Assembly: GCA_002155105.1 (NCBI GenBank)
Contig: MUZD01000002.1
Coordinates: 496,001-560,000 of the forward strand
From: Sedimentibacter sp. SX930
GTDB taxonomy: Bacteria; Bacillota; Bacilli; Lactobacillales; Aerococcaceae
DNA: 64,000 nucleotides
Direction: 5' to 3'
A program made the position numbers and the translations under genes. Below are positions 48,363-59,346 of this stretch, piece after piece. The notes beneath the pieces were generated by a model. It was not told where the DNA came from and made no database searches. It worked only from the letters and a program-made list of their open reading frames with translations. The stretch's first letter is position 1. Each line of letters opens with the position of its first letter.

Positions 48363-49359
48363 ATACAGGTCGCATCCTCTCTCTCAATATTTGTTCATCT
48401 ATCTGATTGTCTTTGCCCACCAAAATCAAGCGGATATTGGTGACTTCCTTCTCTTTGGCAAACAGATAACCCAACAAGGGAATCGGACCAAATGGTTGGT
48501 ACAAGCCTTCCGCAATCAATTCATAGGTCAGTTCATCCACGAGTTTATCCAGCTTCTGTGTGTCCACTTCATTTGTTGTATCGGAAATCATATTGGATAA
48601 GCGCGTGCCGTATTCTTTGCTGAAATAATGCTTGCGCATGACCGCGCTTGGTCCGTTGATCGATTCTTCAATCAAATCGCGTTTCGAAATCGAACCTGAA
48701 CTGGATAGGACCGTATAGAGAAACCCTCGGGGCTTACTTTGTTTCAGGCTTCGGATCAAAGTTGAAAGATTATAGAGGTCGATCATGCCATCCACCATTT
48801 TCGTGATGCTCGGATGTTGAATCTTGTCGCTGATGGAGCGCAGATGCCTGAAATAGTACGTGTCCATAAAGATAGTGGCCGCTTCGATGCGATGACCTTC
48901 ATCGAAATCGCGGAGCGCTTCTTGAACCCCTTCTATCAGAATCGGATGTTCGTCGTTGCCGTCGCCGGTTTCTACCAATTTCTTCAGACTGCCTATGGAA
49001 TATTTGCCGATGGGAATCAACAGCTGTTCCAGATTTTCGCCCGAAAAACGTTGTTTCAACAACACTTTCAGGTTGTGATAGGTATAGCGCAGCGCGAATA
49101 ATTCCACAATCTCAGAAACAGGCGTGATGCTGAACAAGTCCTGATAGACTTCCGCCAGATGTTTCATGAGAAAAACTTCGAAATTTTTGTTCACCAGCGT
49201 TTCCTTCTCGTCAAACTCATAACCGGTACCTTTCAGAACATCCAAGGCATCTTTTAAAGAAGAGGCTTTCAGCATCCGATCGTAATCCGCTTCCGCCAAT
49301 AGTTTCAATTCATAGGTGCGAAGTATCGTATTGACGCCTTTGTAATCAATCTCTTGCAT
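48352..49359 (-). CDS. ntpC: V-type ATPase subunit C (rotor d subunit)
   Basis: 335 residues, all-helical, with the three-fold internal repeat of the C/AC39 family. YKGVNTILRTYELKLL opens the protein and LIPIGKYSIGSLKKLVETG lies in the middle. It forms the funnel that joins the shaft (D, F) to the membrane ring of NtpK. AAGGAGGGG precedes the ATG. Confidence 0.95.
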   Translation of the reverse strand: MQEIDYKGVNTILRTYELKLLAEADYDRMLKASSLKDALDVLKGTGYEFDEKETLVNKNFEVFLMKHLAEVYQDLFSITPVSEIVELFALRYTYHNLKVLLKQRFSGENLEQLLIPIGKYSIGSLKKLVETGDGNDEHPILIEGVQEALRDFDEGHRIEAATIFMDTYYFRHLRSISDKIQHPSITKMVDGMIDLYNLSTLIRSLKQSKPRGFLYTVLSSSGSISKRDLIEESINGPSAVMRKHYFSKEYGTRLSNMISDTTNEVDTQKLDKLVDELTYELIAEGLYQPFGPIPLLGYLFAKEKEVTNIRLILVGKDNQIDEQILRERMRPVYGS

Positions 49360-49371
49360 AGTGCCCCTCCT

Positions 49372-49962
49372 TTACTTTTCGTCTTGGAATGCTAAAGTCG
49401 CCAGCTCTGCTGCAAAGTCGTTCTTTACATCTTCGATCAGATCATCGAAGCAATAGTTGTAGTCGACTCCGCCTTCCTGAAGGATGAATCCGGCTTTATT
49501 CGGAATGGACTCTTCAGAAATCTTGACAGCCGGATATTTGACCAACAGCTGCTGCAACTCTTTTCCCTTAAAGTGGGCGATCGATTTTGCGCCCGGAACA
49601 ATGCTGTAGGCTTTCGAATCGCCAGCTTGAGCAAGCACACCGTTCAGGAATTGCGCAAAATGGATTTCATCCCACGTGTTCATTTTTTCTAAAGCCTGCT
49701 GGAAGACCGATTTCAGGATGACCTGTTTCTCTTTCAAAACAGCATTGCGCTCTTTATTTTTCAACGTTTGTTGCTCACGATCAAAATCGTTGCCAACTTT
49801 TTTCAAAATGGCGGCTTTGCGCGCCTTTTGTTGTTCAACCAGAGTCAATCTGCTCTCTTCTATCTTTGCGACAGAAATTTTTTCAGCATCCTCCAGCTTG
49901 CTTTGTCCTTTTGCTTTTGTCTTGTTCAGGATCTGTTCAGACAAGGATTGTAGATCTTTCAC
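49372..49962 (-). CDS. ntpE: V-type ATPase subunit E (peripheral stalk)
   Basis: 196 residues. A long charged N-terminal helix rich in K, E and Q (residues 1-100) and a small globular C-terminal domain (GGVDYNYCFDDLIEDVKNDF) are the standard E architecture. It pairs with NtpF to form the stator. The start is GTG at 49962 behind GGAGATGAGAAAGC. Confidence 0.93.
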   Translation of the reverse strand: MKDLQSLSEQILNKTKAKGQSKLEDAEKISVAKIEESRLTLVEQQKARKAAILKKVGNDFDREQQTLKNKERNAVLKEKQVILKSVFQQALEKMNTWDEIHFAQFLNGVLAQAGDSKAYSIVPGAKSIAHFKGKELQQLLVKYPAVKISEESIPNKAGFILQEGGVDYNYCFDDLIEDVKNDFAAELATLAFQDEK

Positions 49963-50012
49963 GCTTTCTCATCTCCTTACTTTTTCTTAAATTCTTCTGG
50001 AGCTTTTGAGAT

Positions 50013-52468
<2,456 letters not shown>

Positions 52469-52482
<14 letters not shown>

Positions 52483-52789
52483 ATTTCCTCATCACCTCCC
52501 CAATTACGGCATTCACAAGTTCTTCTTCTTTCGCTTTAAACCGAGTCTGCAACTTCTCGATTTCCGATTTTTCGCTTTCTGCGGAAGCGTTCTTGAGAAT
52601 TGCCAGTTGCTCTGATTTTTTCGCAAGTTCTTCGGATTGAAAAGTGGCTAATTCCTTTTCGATATTCCTTTTCATCTCGCCTATTTTATCTTGCGTGTTC
52701 TGTTCCAGTTTGCGCAGCTTGTTCTGGTAATCCAATTCCAGATCCGTTGCTTCCTGCTCAATCTTTTTAACTTCATCAAATATTTGCAT
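52469..52789 (-). CDS. ntpF: V-type ATPase peripheral-stalk subunit NtpF
   Basis: 106 residues, nearly all one charged coiled coil (KIEQEATDLELDYQNKLRKL and following). Small helical subunits of this type pair with NtpE in the stator. It is the first gene of the operon; GGAGG lies 11 bases before the ATG. Sequence similarity in such coils is low, so the assignment leans on position next to ntpI. Confidence 0.85.
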
Positions 52790-52858
52790 CTTTCATTCCA
52801 CCTCCGTCCCTCATTTGATTATCCTTAGGAAAAAAGTTTTTTTCCAATCAGTATTTTC

Positions 52859-52887
52859 ATTATACAGTTATTGTAACGGCCGTTCAA
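52859..52887 (-). promoter_or_regulatory. Promoter of the ntp operon
   Basis: On the minus strand TTGAAC (52882-52887) and a perfect TATAAT (52859-52864) are 17 bases apart. The transcript would begin near 52852, about 60 bases before ntpF. The -35 is covered by the palindromes described at 52875-52900. Confidence 0.82.
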
Positions 52888-52900
52888 ATCTATTTGAACG
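52875..52900. promoter_or_regulatory. Palindromic candidate operator at the ntp promoter
   Basis: Two overlapping perfect palindromes: a 20-base one at 52881-52900 with 9-bp arms CGTTCAAAT/ATTTGAACG and a 2-base centre, and AACGGCCGTT at 52875-52884. Together they cover the -35 box and part of the spacer, a typical site for a dimeric repressor. The regulator is unknown; I do not recognise the motif. Confidence 0.55.
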
Positions 52901-52989
52901 CCATTTCCAGCGGTTTCAACAATCAATGCGGTTTCATTAATAGGAAGAAACTTTCTGAAATTTCTTTAAAAAAGTTAAATGAACATTTT

Positions 52990-53045
52990 GTGAACAAAAA
53001 TCCCCAAAAAGCAGGCATCAATGCAAGCCTTCCTCGGGGAATCTC
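52990..53045 (-). other. Unassigned hairpin in the ntpF-SOS gene gap
   Basis: The 535-base gap between ntpF and the plus-strand SOS gene contains one strong structure. Read on the minus strand, CCCCGAGGAAGGC and GCCTGCTTTTTGGGG form a long imperfect stem, followed by ATTTTTG, like an intrinsic terminator. No gene upstream on that strand explains it. A 17-codon frame (ATG AAA AAA ACG ...) and a GGAGG lie upstream on the same strand near 53090-53145. It could end a small RNA or be an attenuator; the rest of the gap looks like non-coding AT-rich sequence. Confidence 0.35.
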
Positions 53046-53259
53046 TTTTGCGGCTTATTTTTACGGTGATTCCTCCAAGCAATGAAACTATCTTTTTTTT
53101 CCTCCTTCAAAGTTAATTTTTGGCCAACACGTTTTTTTCATGACTCTACTTTACTTGATAACGAGGGATTTTTGGGCCATTTGCAGCCGAAACGACAAAA
53201 CTGCAGGTTGAGTTGCATGACTGCTGTCCTGAAATTTTCTTGAGCGCAAAATAAATAGC

Positions 53260-53288
53260 TTGCAAAAAAGAACAGATGTTCTTATAAT
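53260..53288 (+). promoter_or_regulatory. SOS promoter of the YolD-like gene
   Basis: TTGCAA (53260-53265), 17 bases, TATAAT (53283-53288). The spacer holds a perfect palindrome AGAACAGATGTTCT (53269-53282) whose core GAAC-AGAT-GTTC fits the Gram-positive LexA/DinR consensus CGAACRNRYGTTYC except at the outermost bases. Repressor binding there would block RNA polymerase directly. Confidence 0.78.
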
Positions 53289-53325
53289 AGAGTTACAAGA
53301 CAAACACATGTTCGGAGGAACCAAT

Positions 53326-53670
53326 ATGCAAAACTACATCTATCCGGTATCCAATAATAATGAAACTCCTTCCAAGAAAGCATACCTGCGCCCACTATCA
53401 TCCGTCCAATCCATCAATGAAGCCATCCTGGATAAAGTGATGCCGATCCATCAGGTTGTCCGTTTCGCTAATCAAGCCTTTGAAAATCACACCCCTGTGT
53501 ATGTTGTGATCGAAGAAAAGCAGGGACCGAAATCATATACAAGAACACTGGTCTGGGGCAAGTTCAATTCCCGCGTAACCCCGAAAAGGCAGGTCATGTT
53601 CACAACCGCCGATAAAAAAGTGACTTACCTACTCAACATCAGTCAAATCTTGGCCATCCAACTTGGTTAA
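53326..53670 (+). CDS. YolD-like protein under probable LexA control
   Basis: 114 residues. The N-terminal segment has AYLRPLSSVQSINEAILDKV; the C-terminal half is a run of strands (VYVVIEEKQG, YTRTLVWGKFNSR, RQVMFTTADKKVTYLLNISQILAIQ) like the small SH3-like barrel of YolD-like proteins. In B. subtilis such proteins (YolD, YqjX) are encoded with Y-family polymerases (UvrX, YqjW) and are SOS-induced. Here no polymerase gene is adjacent. GGAGG lies 7 bases before the ATG at 53326. The family call is by pattern, not by search; the SOS-type promoter supports it. Confidence 0.68.
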   Translation: MQNYIYPVSNNNETPSKKAYLRPLSSVQSINEAILDKVMPIHQVVRFANQAFENHTPVYVVIEEKQGPKSYTRTLVWGKFNSRVTPKRQVMFTTADKKVTYLLNISQILAIQLG

Positions 53671-53706
53671 TTCACTTCGAACTATGGAGTATTCATAAAA
53701 TAAATA

Positions 53707-53748
53707 GAGGACAAGGCCTCCCGTTGCAGATGGGATGGCCTTGTCCTC
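53707..53748. terminator. Bidirectional terminator between the SOS gene and cls
   Basis: Perfect 12-bp stem GAGGACAAGGCC/GGCCTTGTCCTC, flanked by T-rich sequence on both strands (GTTTGTT on plus, TATTTATTTT on minus). It serves the two converging genes. Confidence 0.88.
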
Positions 53749-53776
53749 GTTTGTTCATTTCAATCACGCACACTGC

Positions 53777-55225
53777 CTAAAGTATCGGCGAAAGCAATCT
53801 GGAAAAAGCCTGCTTGAATTTCCGGCCTTTCGATTGTTTCGCGAAGTAATCATGGGTTGCGCGTATGCACTTTTCCTGGTCTTCTTCAAAATTCGCAATC
53901 AGTTCCGCGGCCACTTCACGATCGTAAATAAAGGCATTGATCTCAAAATTCAGTTTGAAGCTGCGTACATCCATATTCGCCGTGCCTAACGATACAATTT
54001 CATCGTCGACCACCATCACCTTTGAATGCAGGAAACCGTTCTGGTACATATAGACTTCAGCACCGTACTCTATGATGTCTTTGGAAAAATATTCCGTTGC
54101 CCGGTAGACGAAAGGATGATCCGGCTTCGAAGGGATCATGATTTTGACGCTTACACCGGATAAGGCCGCAATTTTGAGCATTTCGTGCAGACTCTCATCA
54201 GGTATAAAATAAGGTGTCTGTATGTAGATCGATTCTTTGGCTTGGCTGATCATCTTCAAGAAACCCATTTTGATGGTCTGATCTTCGTCATCCGGCCCGC
54301 TTGCCACAATCTGCATGGCTGTATCGCCTTTTTTATCGGCAATCGGGAAATAGGCCTCTGCATAATCTTTCCGATTCTTGGGCTTGGCAACCGCATTCCA
54401 ATCCATGAAGAATCGGCTTTGAAGCGTCAGGACCGCATTGCCTTCTATCTTCATATGCGTATCCCGCCATTCACCGAGTTCGCCTTTCCCCAAATACTCA
54501 TCGCCGATATTGAAACCGCCAAGATAAGCAACTTTGGCGTCCACCACCATTATTTTGCGGTGATTACGATAATTCATCCGCAAGTTGACGAAAGGTATTT
54601 TTGACCCAAAAAATACTTCCGTCCTTCCGCCTAATTTTTCAAGGTTTTTGAAAAATCTTGGGTCGTTCCCTCTGCAACCCATCGCGTCGTAAACGACCAG
54701 AACTTCCACACCGGCTGCTGCCCTGTCTTCCAAAGCCGCCAGAATGCGTTTCCCCAACTCGTCTGAGCGAAAAGTGTAATAAAGCATATGCACATGATCT
54801 TCAGCTTTGTAGATGTCCTGAACGAGCGCATCAAACACACCTTCACCGGTCTTGAATATTTCAAGTTTGTTCCCCTTAGTCAAAATGGATTCATCACTTT
54901 CCAGGAACAGGATGGCTGTTTTTTGTGCATAGTCGGTTTCGACCAAACCTTGCGCCAGATCTTCATCCTCCAGCATCTCAATCTGGACCTTCGCCAACTG
55001 GGACATACCCAAGCTTTTTTGCGTGCGCATATCATAGATGTTTTCTTTTGACATCTTTTTCCCTATAAAGAGATAGATGATGAAACCCGCCACCGGAAGC
55101 AGGTTTAACGTCAACAACCATGCCCAAGTGGCAGCAACGTCTCTTTTTTCTTTGAAGACGGTGATGATTGCACCGATTGTATTTAAAATGATGATTGCCG
55201 TAAATATCATTGACCAAATACTCAT
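53777..55225 (-). CDS. cls: Cardiolipin synthase
   Basis: 482 residues. Two N-terminal membrane helices are followed by two phospholipase D-type domains: NYRNHRKIMVVDAKVAYLGG and GFLHSKVMVVDDEIVSLGT, each with the HKD catalytic motif. It joins two phosphatidylglycerols into cardiolipin at the membrane. GGAG lies 7 bases before the ATG at 55225; the frame open to 55288 has no site. It is a single-gene unit between two terminators. Confidence 0.95.
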   Translation of the reverse strand: MSIWSMIFTAIIILNTIGAIITVFKEKRDVAATWAWLLTLNLLPVAGFIIYLFIGKKMSKENIYDMRTQKSLGMSQLAKVQIEMLEDEDLAQGLVETDYAQKTAILFLESDESILTKGNKLEIFKTGEGVFDALVQDIYKAEDHVHMLYYTFRSDELGKRILAALEDRAAAGVEVLVVYDAMGCRGNDPRFFKNLEKLGGRTEVFFGSKIPFVNLRMNYRNHRKIMVVDAKVAYLGGFNIGDEYLGKGELGEWRDTHMKIEGNAVLTLQSRFFMDWNAVAKPKNRKDYAEAYFPIADKKGDTAMQIVASGPDDEDQTIKMGFLKMISQAKESIYIQTPYFIPDESLHEMLKIAALSGVSVKIMIPSKPDHPFVYRATEYFSKDIIEYGAEVYMYQNGFLHSKVMVVDDEIVSLGTANMDVRSFKLNFEINAFIYDREVAAELIANFEEDQEKCIRATHDYFAKQSKGRKFKQAFSRLLSPIL

Positions 55226-55299
55226 ATGACCACTCCAAATCAACATAATGACAAAACATGTTACTCTCTCATGATAGCACACGAGCACACAAAAACAGA

Positions 55300-55338
55300 A
55301 AGGCGAAGTCCGGATAATTAAAATCCGTCCTTCGCCTT
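55300..55338 (-). terminator. Terminator after the thiT-like gene
   Basis: Long stem with AAGGCGAAG and CTTCGCCTT outer arms and inner CGGAT/ATCCG pairing, followed on the minus strand by a T-rich tail (TCTGTTTTTG). Confidence 0.82.
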
Positions 55339-55345
55339 CTATTTT

Positions 55346-55948
55346 TTAATCATTTAATAGTTTCGATTTTTCTTTTCTGCTCAAGAAACGGCTGCCTTTT
55401 GGAATGTACGCTTTAGGAGCGAATTTTGCGATCAACACCAGAACGACTGCGCTGACGCCAAAAGTTGCCGCAAACGATAACGCCTGTCCCGGAAGGAAAT
55501 GCGCAAAGGCAGAAACGCCAGCAGGAACTGCTTCCTCGCTGAGGAATATGTCCGAAATCAGCGCCCAAACAAAATAGACAAGCGTTCCGAAAAAGGATGC
55601 CGTCACTATATTCAAGGCTGCATTCGGGAAACGTTTATTGTTCAACGTGCGTTGCGTGAACTTCGCGAAAAAACCGGCGATGCCCACGAAAACGAATGGC
55701 GCCGCTTGGGTCAGGATATCTGCGGCAACATCCATTCCCTCTCCTTTGAGCATAATCAGAGCGAGGCCGGTCAGTGTTCCTGAAACCAGTCCAAGCAATA
55801 TTCCTCTGCGGAGGGAAACGAAAAGCAACGGCAACAAAGCAAAAACAATAGTGTATTCTCCAAATGGCATGACCACATATGCCAAGGCGATCGCGAGGAC
55901 AGCAAACAGAGCTGCCTCGACCCAAGCCTTCGTACTATTAGAACCCAT
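55346..55948 (-). CDS. thiT: ThiT-like thiamine ECF transporter S component
   Basis: 200 residues with about six membrane helices. WVEAALFAVLAIAL near the start, EYTIVFALLPLLFVSLRRG and GLVSGTLTGLALIMLKG are in the order seen in ThiT (YuaJ), the membrane protein that binds thiamine for the shared EcfAA'T module. None of those energising genes is in the window. The start ATG at 55948 follows AAGGAGAG; an ATG 13 codons earlier is possible. It lies 60 bases after rnjB without room for a TPP riboswitch. Another vitamin as substrate cannot be excluded. Confidence 0.8.
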   Translation of the reverse strand: MGSNSTKAWVEAALFAVLAIALAYVVMPFGEYTIVFALLPLLFVSLRRGILLGLVSGTLTGLALIMLKGEGMDVAADILTQAAPFVFVGIAGFFAKFTQRTLNNKRFPNAALNIVTASFFGTLVYFVWALISDIFLSEEAVPAGVSAFAHFLPGQALSFAATFGVSAVVLVLIAKFAPKAYIPKGSRFLSRKEKSKLLND

Positions 55949-56008
55949 AAAGATGAATCTCTCCTTTTCAACAACGATCCGTTTCATTGCCTATCCGGCA
56001 AACGGGCA

Positions 56009-57688
56009 TCAGCTCTTCTTCTGATAATTGGATGCTTCCATGATGATCGGTAAAATGACCGGTTTGCGCTTCGTCTTCTCAAAAAGATAACGGCTCAACG
56101 AATCTCGTATCTCTTGTTTCAACTTGGCCCAATCAAAGTCTTTCGTATGCAGATTGTCTTCCACTACTTCCCGGACGATATTCGAACTTTCCTTGACGAG
56201 CTCTTCGCTCGCCTTCATGTAGACGAAACCGCGCGAAACAATTTCCGGACCTGACAAAATTTTGTTCAATCTTCTGGAGATCGTCACAACGACAACGAAG
56301 ATGCCATCTTCCGACAACAGTTTGCGGTCGCGCAGGACAATATTGCCGATATCGCCGACGCCGATTCCATCGATCAGTACATTCCCGGCTGGGACCTGCC
56401 CTGTCATACTCATACGGCCTTTCGCATATTCGATGACGTCGCCTTTTCCGGGGATGAATATGTTTTTGAACGGAATGCCGACTTCATTCGCCAACTGGGC
56501 ATGTGCAGCCTGCATCCGGTACTCGCCTTGGACAGGCACGAAATACGTAGGTCTTAGCAGGTTGATCATCAATTTCAGATCGTTCGGCGAAGCATGTCCG
56601 GATGCTTTGTATGTTCCCGATATTTCCCGCACTGAGGCACCGGCGCGGTAAATCAGATTCTTGGTTTTCGCGACTGTTGTTTCCATCGCTGTGGAAGGCG
56701 TAGTCGTGATGTAAACCAAATCGCCTTCTTTAAGGTTCACTTGCTTATGTCTGCCTTTGGACATCCGTTGCAATGCTTCCAATGGTTCACCGCTGTTGCC
56801 GGTTTCCAGAACCAAGACTTGACCATCACGGTAATCATTGATGTTTTTCACGTTCACAAGCAGATCGGGAGTCGGCAAGACTAGTTTCCCTAGTTTCATG
56901 GCGACATCGACTGTTTCAACCAAAGTCGGTCCTGTCAAAAAGATCTTGCGATTAGCTCGGAGAGCGACATCAAAAACTTGCTGAATGCGCAAAATGTTGC
57001 TTGCGACACAGGACACGATGATGCGTCCCTCAGCATTGATGAAGGTATCAAGCATTTCTTCCTCAATCTTGCGGTCGCTGACATTTTCCGTAGTTGATTC
57101 GGCATCTCCGGAATCGCTCAATAGCGCCAATACCTTGCCTTCGCCGATATCCGTAATTTTGCCGTAATCAGTCCGATACATCGGGGATGCGCTTTGATCA
57201 AACTTGAAGTCACCTGTATAGACGACACTGCCTTCTTCCGTCTTCACACAAATCCCTACAGAATCAGGGATGGTATGCGTGGTTCTGAAGAACCGGACGC
57301 TTGTGTTTTCAAATTCAATTTCAGTGTTCTCATCGATGACATGGTAATCCTCAAAGCCTGTAGCCAATCCGGTTGACTCAACCGCCAGTTTAGCCAGCGC
57401 AATCGTCAAACCTGTACCGAACACAGGTGCATCGATATTCTGCAGTAAATAAGGCAATGCTCCTACAGCATCCGCATGACCATGCGTCAGGAAAATACCT
57501 GCTATCTTATTTTTGTTTTCCTCCAGGTACGTGAAATCTGGGATGACAACATCAATTCCCAACAATTCGTTTTCCGGATAGAGCAGACCGCAATCCAATA
57601 CAAAAATTAAATCGTCCACTTCCACCAAATACATGTTTTTACCGCTTTCTCTCACACCTCCAAGAGAAATTATTCTTACTTTACTCAT
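56009..57688 (-). CDS. rnjB: Ribonuclease J2
   Basis: 559-residue metallo-beta-lactamase/beta-CASP ribonuclease. The metal motif reads HGHADA (residues 69-74): the last His of the usual HxHxDH is Ala, as in many RNase J2 proteins, which act mainly as partner of RNase J1. Other parts are intact: TGDFKFD, THTIPDSVGI, SGHASPND and the C-terminal oligomerisation domain. GAGGTGGTACA precedes the ATG. It follows asd, as in B. subtilis once the diaminopimelate genes are removed. Its leader is over 150 bases long. Confidence 0.93.
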   Translation of the reverse strand: MSKVRIISLGGVRESGKNMYLVEVDDLIFVLDCGLLYPENELLGIDVVIPDFTYLEENKNKIAGIFLTHGHADAVGALPYLLQNIDAPVFGTGLTIALAKLAVESTGLATGFEDYHVIDENTEIEFENTSVRFFRTTHTIPDSVGICVKTEEGSVVYTGDFKFDQSASPMYRTDYGKITDIGEGKVLALLSDSGDAESTTENVSDRKIEEEMLDTFINAEGRIIVSCVASNILRIQQVFDVALRANRKIFLTGPTLVETVDVAMKLGKLVLPTPDLLVNVKNINDYRDGQVLVLETGNSGEPLEALQRMSKGRHKQVNLKEGDLVYITTTPSTAMETTVAKTKNLIYRAGASVREISGTYKASGHASPNDLKLMINLLRPTYFVPVQGEYRMQAAHAQLANEVGIPFKNIFIPGKGDVIEYAKGRMSMTGQVPAGNVLIDGIGVGDIGNIVLRDRKLLSEDGIFVVVVTISRRLNKILSGPEIVSRGFVYMKASEELVKESSNIVREVVEDNLHTKDFDWAKLKQEIRDSLSRYLFEKTKRKPVILPIIMEASNYQKKS

Positions 57689-57765
57689 TGTACCACCTCT
57701 TATTTTTCAGCTTTCTATGCTGTTATCTATTTTGATCGTTTGAATGCCTTTCTCCGTATTTTCGT

Positions 57766-57808
57766 CCCTGAAAATCAGCGCTGCTGCTTTGCCGAACTGC
57801 CTTCAGGG
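57766..57808 (-). promoter_or_regulatory. Hairpin in the rnjB 5' leader
   Basis: CCCTGAA and TTCAGGG arms enclose 29 bases in the untranslated leader of rnjB. A TATAAT about 70 bases further upstream (near 57870) could be the -10 of the transcript; its -35 is poor. Regulation by RNA cleavage or protein binding is possible but not shown. Confidence 0.4.
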
Positions 57809-57937
57809 TCTACAAGCGAATGCGTTTTCTTCGCATCCGGCTAAACGTGACCGATATCCTCTCTGTTATATTATACATGATTATCGGCAAAATTGTAGCA
57901 TTTGCTTCAGTTTCTGTTCCGGTTTTCTGAAAGTGCA

Positions 57938-58015
57938 AAAAAGACCTGCCAAAAGGAACAGACCGGGAACGATGTTTTCACCAAACACCCTTCCCGATCC
58001 ATCCCTTGACAGGTC
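57938..58015 (-). terminator. Long terminator after asd
   Basis: Outer arms GACCTGTCAAGG and CCTTTTGGCAGGTC, with inner GGGATGGATCGGGAA and TTCCCGGTCTGTTCC able to pair. It is followed on the minus strand by six T. At nearly 80 bases it is the longest terminator hairpin in the window. Confidence 0.82.
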
Positions 58016-58070
58016 CTATCATATCCGATTCTTCAGTTGACGCGGACTTGCACATCCGCACTCAAAAATT

Positions 58071-59108
58071 TTACAGTAGGCCCATTTCGATCATTTTTTC
58101 AGCGATCTGCACAGAGTTCCAAGCAGCGCCCTTCAACAGGTTATCCGAAACAACCCACATATGGAACCCATTGTCGACATCCACATCCTTACGGATACGT
58201 CCGACAAATGTTTCATTCTTTCCGACTGATTCGCGGGCGGTAGGATAGACTTGATTAGCTGTGTCATCCTGAAGCACAACTCCTGGAGCATCTTTCAGCA
58301 CTTCCCAGATATCTGCGACAGAAACGTTTTTATCGTCCACTTCAAAATAGACGGATTCCGAGTGTCCGGACATTACAGGGATGCGCACACAGGTTGCAGA
58401 GACTTTGATGTCCTTGTCGCCCATGATTTTTTTGGTTTCATTGATCATTTTCCACTCTTCATACGTGTAGCCGCCTTCGCTGAACACATCGATTTGCGGT
58501 AAAGCATTGAATGCGATCGGGAAATGCTTCTTATCGCCACCACAAGGCAAGATCTTCGCAACCGGCTCTTCACCGTTCAGGACAGCTTGGGTTTGAGCTT
58601 TCAATTCTTCCAAAGCATGCAGGCCAGCTCCGCTTACCGCTTGGTACGTTGAAACGATGACGCGATCCAAACCAAATTTTTCGCGGATCGGTTGCAAAGC
58701 CACAACCATCTGAATAGTGGAGCAGTTTGGATTAGCGATCAGCCCTTTGTGTTTGCGCAAGTCTTCCGGATTCACTTCAGGAACAACCAATGGCGTTTCC
58801 GGATCCATACGAAAAGCACTCGTATTGTCGATGACGATGGCTCCAGCTTTGATCGCTGCAGGAGAGAATTGTTTCGTGATGCCGCCCCCAGCGCTGAATA
58901 AGGCAATATCGATGCCTTCAAATGAGTCATCAGTCGTTTCTTCAATCTGCAGTTCCTGTCCTCGGAAAGTCTTCACTTTGCCTACAGACCGTTTAGAAGC
59001 CAACAGCTTCAAACTTTTTATCGGAAAAGAAGCCTTCTCCAACAAGCCCAGCATTTTTTCTCCAACAGCACCCGTAGCACCTACAATGGCAACATTATAC
59101 TCTTTCAT
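58071..59108 (-). CDS. asd: Aspartate-semialdehyde dehydrogenase
   Basis: 345 residues. It reduces aspartyl phosphate for lysine, threonine and methionine synthesis and for the cell wall. NADP site [11 protein letters not shown], catalytic Cys in [10 protein letters not shown], and the [16 protein letters not shown] strip with the catalytic His are present. Two adjacent ATG codons (59111 and 59108) follow GAGGGATCA; the second has the better spacing. It stands alone behind the citX-like terminator; no lysine genes are near. Confidence 0.96.
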   Translation of the reverse strand: MKEYNVAIVGATGAVGEKMLGLLEKASFPIKSLKLLASKRSVGKVKTFRGQELQIEETTDDSFEGIDIALFSAGGGITKQFSPAAIKAGAIVIDNTSAFRMDPETPLVVPEVNPEDLRKHKGLIANPNCSTIQMVVALQPIREKFGLDRVIVSTYQAVSGAGLHALEELKAQTQAVLNGEEPVAKILPCGGDKKHFPIAFNALPQIDVFSEGGYTYEEWKMINETKKIMGDKDIKVSATCVRIPVMSGHSESVYFEVDDKNVSVADIWEVLKDAPGVVLQDDTANQVYPTARESVGKNETFVGRIRKDVDVDNGFHMWVVSDNLLKGAAWNSVQIAEKMIEMGLL

Positions 59109-59232
59109 CATTGATCCCTCACTCATTCATTTTCTGTACTATCTATTTTTTAGGATTTGAATATCCTTCACTTAAGCATTTTACCATACTTTATTAGAAT
59201 TTTTTAATCTATTTTTTAATTACCCAAAAAAA

Positions 59233-59274
59233 CATTCCACGCAGAAACCCCGCCTGGGCTCTCTGTTTGGAATG
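59233..59274 (-). terminator. Terminator after the citX-like gene
   Basis: Imperfect 13-bp stem CATTCCAAACAGA/TCTGCGTGGAATG followed on the minus strand by seven T. Confidence 0.85.
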
Positions 59275-59346
59275 CTGAATGTTGACTATTTTGTTGTTTC
59301 CGATGATTTCGCGGATTTTCTGGATGCAATAAATCAACTAGGTTTC

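Noticed and set aside
52894-53085. A 63-codon plus-strand frame in the ntpF-SOS gene gap.
   Set aside because: It has no ribosome binding site, overlaps the palindrome at the ntp promoter and has no protein-like features.
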